This document shows, piece after piece, positions 60,967 through 64,000 of a stretch of 64,000 nt of DNA. Source of the DNA: Gordionus sp. m RMFG-2023 (taxonomy: Eukaryota; Nematomorpha; Gordioida; Chordodea; Parachordodidae); contig NC_088776.1 in assembly GCF_954871325.1 (NCBI RefSeq), positions 41,000,569 through 41,064,568 on the forward strand, given 5' to 3'. Made by a program: the position numbers and the translations under genes. The notes beneath the pieces were generated by a model. The model did no database searches and was not told where the DNA came from. It saw nothing but the letters and a program-made list of their open reading frames with translations. Position 1 is the stretch's first letter. Each line of letters opens with the position of its first letter.

Positions 60967-61161
60967 TTAAGGTAGTTTTTTGTTTTGATTAGGATCCCAA
61001 GAGAAAATTTTCTTTGGCATAGTACTGAAAGGAACATATTTATGATGTGTGCCAGTCATATTTTGCTGATAAGGTTCCATCCAATCATACTTTGGATCAT
61101 TTGATTTAGGGGCTTGATCAGTCATATAATGGATCCATGCATGCCTAGTATTAAGAAACAT
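60967..61161 (-). CDS. Short coding piece, possible last exon or small protein
   Basis: The minus strand reads HAWIHYMTDQAPKSNDPKYD, WMEPYQQNMTGTHHKYVPFS and TMPKKIFSWDPNQNKKLP, then TAA. Trp-, His-, Tyr- and Pro-rich composition strongly suggests real protein. It could start at ATG 61161 (64 aa), or be an exon after the acceptor TTAATACTAG just upstream of HAW. A possible first exon (MAPNSRI, near 61255) is out of phase. I recognise no family. Confidence 0.5.
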   Translation of the reverse strand: MFLNTRHAWIHYMTDQAPKSNDPKYDWMEPYQQNMTGTHHKYVPFSTMPKKIFSWDPNQNKKLP

Positions 61162-61918
61162 TTAAAATTATGCTCTACATATACCTTTTTAAAACTCTTA
61201 TTCAAATTATTTCAAGAAAGAAAGTTTTTAACCTATTCTTGAATTTGGAGCCATATTTATTTCTTTCTCATAATAGGCTCGTTATTAATGGTTAAATTTA
61301 TTTAAACATCCTCACCTTATAATCTGGGCTCAAAAATCAAAACCGCCAAATAATATGATAGATCATTACTTCATACCTATAATCATCACTAAATCTCATT
61401 TTTACATTATTCCGTCTTTCATTTAATTCATCTTAACCCATAATTTCATATACTAATATATTCCTTAAACCAATGAATCATTTCTTTTACACTACGAAAA
61501 AATAATTAATTTTCCAATTTTCCTGAAATAAGAACTCCGAACAAAAAAAAGGATAAAGAAATAAATCAGCTAACAATAAGCGAAACAAGGCTAATGAAAA
61601 AAAAATAGTATTAAAAAAATAAAGTAGGATGGGCTTATCATTTACTTTGTATTGAATTTGGGTAAAATATGAAAATAATGGAAAATCATAGGAAATACAA
61701 AAAAAAGTTATTTATATAAGAACCGTCAGCGCCTTAACATGTTTTATTGGGCTTAGTTCAGCCTTAGCTCATTAAGTTAATTTAAAAATAGCTGATTATG
61801 TAATGTTCAGGGTTTAAACGATTCAATTAATTGTTATGGTTGTTTTTATTAAAAACTTAACATATATATATATTATAAATATAATTTTAATTATTATATA
61901 ATATTCTAACATTCTATT
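61162..61918. other. Spacer between two minus-strand coding pieces
   Basis: AT-rich, with no clear coding sequence. It is the 3' flank of the methyltransferase gene and may include the start of the 60.97-kb gene. Confidence 0.4.
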
Positions 61919-63022
61919 TTAAAAATGACCAATTATATAATGTTCAGGGCTTAAATGATTTAATTCATTATCATGGTTGTTTTTATTAAACTCAAAACAA
62001 AATGAGTTAAATAGTTCAATAAACTCTTCTTTTAATTTAAAATCTATTATTTTATCCAGGTTGGGAAAAAAAGACATGTGGACTTTATTCATGTATTCCA
62101 TTGAGGGTAGACATATAAATCTTATTTTGTTGATTGGAATAATTTTTGTATTTATAAAACCAGCTTTCTTCATGTACTCTTCATAGGTTTTGACTGGATT
62201 TTCAGTTAACATATGTGGTCTTTTCCATGGGAAATAAAGCATCGAATCTAATTTTGACAATTCCTCAAGATATGTACCAATCTTTTTATACATTATTCTA
62301 ATTTCTTGTGTTATTGTTGGTTTGATCTTATTGAGTTTACCATCACTGATATCCTCTTGATTGTTATTAATTGTTTTTTGTATATCTAATACTTTATCCA
62401 AAGAATTGATCATAACCTCTGTACGTTCACCAATTAAAACTGATATAAAAACTCCATTTGGTTTTAAGAATTTAGCGATATTTGATAGGGCTTGTATTTG
62501 ATCTTCCATCCAATGCATGCAATTAAATGACAAAACTAAATCAAATGCATGGAACCATTCTTCAGGAAGTTCATCTATATTTAAAATATTTCCTACTTTG
62601 AAACTCAAATCATTATTGTTTCCTTCATCATCTTTTATTTTTATTGTTAATTTTTCATTTGCATGAGCAATCATCTCAGGCAGAACATCTAATCCAACAG
62701 TTGTTCCTTTCAATCCATTTTTGCTATTTAGTATGGTATCATGGATAAGCATAGTCGATGCTCCATCACCACATCCAATATCTAAAATGTGATAACGTTC
62801 TTCAATATTATCTTTATCCTTAATTCTCGCACCATTTAACTGAGTTTTATGATAAAATAATGGATTGATTCCATCATGAAGCCATTGATTAAGTATTTTC
62901 CTGACAATTAAACTTTGAAGGTTATTCCTTGAAGCATAAATTTTGGCATCTGAGTTCATGGATATGCAGGGCCTCACTTTTACATCGCAAGTATCCAAAA
63001 TAATAGAATCACTTTCAATCAT
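61919..63022 (-). CDS. Class I SAM methyltransferase, JHAMT-like
   Basis: A single uninterrupted 367-codon frame starts at ATG 63022. Residues about 78-90 are the SAM-binding motif I HILDIGCGDGAS, followed by GTTVGLDVLPEMIAHANEKL (motif II acidic Asp) and DLVLSFNCMHWMEDQIQALS (motif IV) and LKPNGVFISVLIG. This arrangement, with MHWMED and a C-terminal lid region, resembles juvenile hormone acid O-methyltransferase-like proteins, a family broad in arthropods and other animals. The substrate cannot be told from sequence. The lack of introns, unlike its neighbours, could reflect retroposition or gene transfer, but animal homologues with few introns are also common. Cytosolic; no leader or membrane segment. 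Confidence 0.8.
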   Translation of the reverse strand: MIESDSIILDTCDVKVRPCISMNSDAKIYASRNNLQSLIVRKILNQWLHDGINPLFYHKTQLNGARIKDKDNIEERYHILDIGCGDGASTMLIHDTILNSKNGLKGTTVGLDVLPEMIAHANEKLTIKIKDDEGNNNDLSFKVGNILNIDELPEEWFHAFDLVLSFNCMHWMEDQIQALSNIAKFLKPNGVFISVLIGERTEVMINSLDKVLDIQKTINNNQEDISDGKLNKIKPTITQEIRIMYKKIGTYLEELSKLDSMLYFPWKRPHMLTENPVKTYEEYMKKAGFINTKIIPINKIRFICLPSMEYMNKVHMSFFPNLDKIIDFKLKEEFIELFNSFCFEFNKNNHDNELNHLSPEHYIIGHF

Positions 63023-63209
63023 TTTATGATATTAGATTTATATCAAATAAATTTAACTATGATAAAATTAACTATTTTTTATTATTTTTATAGGAAAAAC
63101 AAAATCGTTTTTATCAAATCACTATTTAATAAATTAAAATGTTTATATCATATCCTGCCTCCTATTTGTAATTGTAGCCAACAATTGTTATTGTTTTGAT
63201 AAATCATAT

Positions 63210-63334
63210 GAATATTTGAATAATATTTATGTGTTACGTTAAAATTTAGAATGAATATTTGAATAATATTTTTGTGTTACGTTAAAATTTAGTGAATATT
63301 TGAATAACATTCTTTGTGTTACGTTAAAATTTAG
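63210..63334. repeat. 43-bp repeat, three copies, upstream of the methyltransferase
   Basis: Units beginning GAATATTTGAATAA at 63210, 63253 and 63294 each contain GTGTTACGTTAAAATTTAG. They lie about 190-310 bp before the methyltransferase ATG. TTACGT is a bZIP-like half site, so a promoter role is possible. Confidence 0.85.
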
Positions 63335-64000
63335 TCGGGAGTGCCAATTTTTTATTGAAAATATTATAGTATTTACTAACTAATTTGTCCTTGAAAATAT
63401 TTATGCTCCTGATGTAAACTTGGGGTGCTAAAATGCGCAAAAATCTGGCTTGGATTACATTTTGGAAATTTAAATCAACTAAATTTCCAAAATCCTGTCC
63501 ACAAATTTCAAAATAAAATCATAGAAAAGAAGAAAACATATTTCCACTTTTGATGCTTCTCGCCTGCTGACTTAACATTACATGGGCAAAATAAAGAATA
63601 AAATTCGAATTCAATATGATTTACTATAAATCTTATTAATTATGGCTTTTGCCCTCCCATCATTGAAAAAATATTCTTCAATTAGTAGAAATAAAGGATT
63701 TTTTGAATGAATCAAATGCCTAAAATGAGGACAAAGCTTCACATTTGCTTCTTCCTCTCATTTAGTTATGATTTTCTATTATCGTCAAATGTATTTTCCC
63801 CCTCTAAAATATGTCATATTTTAAACTTTAAATCTTGAGTGCGTCTATTAATTTTTCAAAATTTTGAATTTATTAAAAATGTATGCCAACATAGAGTACT
63901 TACCCTATGAATTTCAGATAATGTTGGCGTTAACTTTTATTTATATAAAAATCTATGGAAAAGTCAATGTAAATTAAAAATAGTTCAAAGATTTAAAAAA
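63335..64000. other. Right edge, nothing recognised
   Basis: AT-rich sequence without a coding frame or repeat that I can name. Confidence 0.4.

Overview
The window looks like AT-rich nuclear DNA (about three quarters A+T by eye) from an invertebrate animal. Host genes are split by introns of about 40 bp to 9 kb, and most of the rest is transposon-derived. Animal origin follows from a CREB/CREM-type bZIP gene with a KID domain and from a mitochondrial-type choline dehydrogenase. The bZIP ending (NKALIDELKSLKELYCQ) resembles protostome CREBs more than vertebrate ones, but I cannot name the lineage.

Layout: 1-6.6 kb holds two hAT-type elements with perfect 8-bp target duplications (962-2153 and 2720-5754) and then a stretch with several CRE-like half sites. 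6.67-14.13 kb (+) is a five-exon CREB gene (614 aa as modelled, total length a multiple of three). It has a GC-AG intron inside the KID motif and an internal alternative first exon that would give a KID-less, ICER-like product. 14.1-20 kb is hAT and LTR debris. 20.02-45.72 kb (-) is one 12-exon gene of 1124 codons. It encodes a likely mitochondrial leader, a HAD-type phosphatase domain and a complete choline dehydrogenase (GMC flavoenzyme), and the HAD-GMC join lies inside one uninterrupted exon. Its introns carry a LINE, hAT relics, a piggyBac relic, a 3.6-kb long-TIR element with a 9-bp target duplication that encloses an LTR-element fossil, foldbacks and tandem duplications.

45.7-53.3 kb is intergenic: a small gag-bearing LTR fossil, a Ty3/gypsy pol fragment, a degraded LINE on the minus strand and short inverted-repeat elements. 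53.454-60.299 kb is a 6.85-kb Sola-like DNA transposon with about 600-bp TIRs and a TAGT duplication. It carries its own decayed transposase (minus) and has been invaded by a nearly intact MULE (plus) with a FLYWCH finger and two short introns. Joining the flanks across the TAGT restores an open 42-codon exon-like frame, so the Sola element may have hit a host gene. 60.97-63.02 kb (-) holds a short unassigned coding piece and a 367-aa class I SAM methyltransferase of the juvenile-hormone-acid-methyltransferase-like type, with a triplicated 43-bp repeat upstream.

The genes share no obvious pathway. The functional link I would stress lies within the fusion protein, where a phosphatase and a choline oxidiser sit on one chain. 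Coordinates of exons come from splice-site and phase reading by eye; no alignment or transcript was available.
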